Assembly: GCA_947652735.1 (NCBI GenBank)
Contig: CANTEG010000003.1
Span: forward strand, 1-64,000
Direction: 5' to 3'
DNA from: an uncultured Lachnospiraceae bacterium
GTDB lineage: Bacteria > Bacillota > Clostridia > Lachnospirales > Lachnospiraceae
DNA: 64,000 nt
The position numbers were made by a program, and so were the translations under genes. The notes beneath the pieces were generated by a model that made no database searches, was not told where the DNA came from, and was given only the letters and a program-made list of their open reading frames with translations. Position 1 is the first letter of the stretch. Each line of letters opens with the position of its first letter. Of this stretch, positions 63,248 to 64,000 are shown piece after piece.

Positions 63248-64000
63248 ATGTATATTTTTCAAAATTCATGTAAAAATCTGTGGCGTAACAAGGGGCGGAA
63301 TTTCATTATTTTTCTGATTGCCATGATTACGCTCACGTCAGTAACATTGGCATCCGCCATTCATACACTATCAAACCAATCAATAGAACAGTACAGAAAC
63401 AGTTTTCATGTTGATGCGACCCTTGATTTTGACTGGGAAAAGCTGGAAAATGATTTTCCGCCTAAGGAAATCAAAAATGAGGATGGCAGCACCACGTGGG
63501 AATCTAATTATGAGCTTCCTGAAACGGAGCTTTCGGATTACATAAGCTATTCCAATTCTGAATATGTGACAGGAATGCAATATCTGGCATATGTTCAATT
63601 TGCTTCTGACAGGCTTGAACCCGTACCCGATAATCTCCATGAAGATGAAAATTTTATTACTTTGGACGGCATGAGCATGGAGGAGTTGAAAAATTTTTTT
63701 CATGTGGAAACCGAGGCGGAGATTGCGGAACAACTGGGCGGCGAAAAGGCACTACAGCAGGTTTTGAACACGAAAAACAATTGTGCGGGAACATTGTTTG
63801 GTTATACAAATCTCTCGCTTGTGGAAGAATTTTCCAATGGCGAAAATCAGTTAAAAGACGGACGTTTTCCCGAGCAGGATAATGAGTGCATTGTGAGCAG
63901 CAGATATGCGGAGCATAACGGCTTAGATATTGGAGACACCCTTACAATATCGGGTCCTGACAAATCAGATACGGACAATATCATACTTACAATAACGGGA
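63248..64000 (+). CDS. FtsX-like ABC permease, N-terminal part (cut by window end)
   Basis: The frame is open from ATG 63248 (AAAGGAGG upstream) to the last base, 251 codons. Starts with a short cytoplasmic segment (NSCKNLWRNKGRN), one helix (FIIFLIAMITLTSVTLASAI), then an acidic outer domain as in MacB/FtsX-type permeases, with EFSNGENQLKDGRFPEQDNECIVS before the cut (key part LKDGRFP..ECIVS). No ATPase gene stands between the kinase and this gene; it may follow outside. It is probably the regulon target of the two-component pair. Confidence 0.85.
   Translation, partial: MYIFQNSCKNLWRNKGRNFIIFLIAMITLTSVTLASAIHTLSNQSIEQYRNSFHVDATLDFDWEKLENDFPPKEIKNEDGSTTWESNYELPETELSDYISYSNSEYVTGMQYLAYVQFASDRLEPVPDNLHEDENFITLDGMSMEELKNFFHVETEAEIAEQLGGEKALQQVLNTKNNCAGTLFGYTNLSLVEEFSNGENQLKDGRFPEQDNECIVSSRYAEHNGLDIGDTLTISGPDKSDTDNIILTITG

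Noticed and set aside
63380-63733. 117-codon minus-strand frame at the window end
   Set aside because: Lies opposite the open frame of the FtsX-type permease, which has a good start, binding site and family features.

Overview
The window reads as a low-GC Gram-positive chromosome, most likely a Lachnospiraceae-type Clostridium. Evidence: a Firmicutes-order S10-spc-alpha ribosomal operon with zinc-type S14 and zinc-type adenylate kinase, strong AGGAGG ribosome binding sites, consensus sigma-A promoters, ecfA/ecfT/truA after rplQ, a sortase-anchored SpaA-repeat protein, an Agr-type LytTR/GHKL pair and RidA-IlvE. The species cannot be fixed from the sequence alone.

Layout. 1-8 kb: a GGDEF cyclase and an EAL phosphodiesterase for c-di-GMP, a small HD alarmone-type hydrolase overlapping an Lrp/AsnC regulator, NADP-type glutamate dehydrogenase, an odd cytosolic BMP-domain protein and a metallophosphoesterase. 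8.7-15 kb: a zinc-ribbon membrane Ser/Thr kinase, citrate synthase, a methyltransferase and cardiolipin synthase. 15.2-25.7 kb: a methyltransferase, a membrane protein with an Asn/Tyr/Gly repeat tail, and a 2710-residue wall-anchored adhesin with about 16 SpaA-like repeats. 25.7-45.2 kb: one ribosomal superoperon from rpsJ to rplQ with secY, adk, map, infA and rpoA, then a fused two-domain EcfA ATPase and EcfT. 45-51.3 kb: a lipoprotein resembling the back half of trigger factor, truA, beta-carbonic anhydrase, two tRNAs, CvfB, RidA and IlvE. 51.4-55 kb: an Agr-like quorum-sensing locus. 55-64 kb: an ABC exporter, a CAP-domain protein, ketopantoate reductase, an acetyltransferase, and an OmpR-type two-component pair followed by an FtsX permease cut by the window end.

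The most interesting region is 51.4-55 kb. An AgrC/AgrA-like pair on the minus strand faces a plus-strand AgrD-like peptide gene whose likely ring nucleophile is Ser rather than Cys; no agrB is present. The roughly 0.9 kb downstream has no ordinary gene. It carries three pairs of an ATTCrGGACA-type direct repeat, each at an exact 21-bp period, as expected for LytTR operators. The last pair sits upstream of a TATAAT box and of a roughly 320-nt stretch closed by a 19-bp long-range stem and ended by a strong terminator. This is a good candidate for a new quorum-controlled regulatory RNA, analogous in position to staphylococcal RNAIII.

A second theme is dispersed palindromic intergenic repeats (three families), several of them inside the ribosomal superoperon, including a 48-bp tandem array between rpsZ and rpsH and a copy that supplies the ribosome binding site of ecfA. 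A third is a long near-identical dyad upstream of both the OmpR-type regulator and the final permease, which probably defines that regulator's operator.
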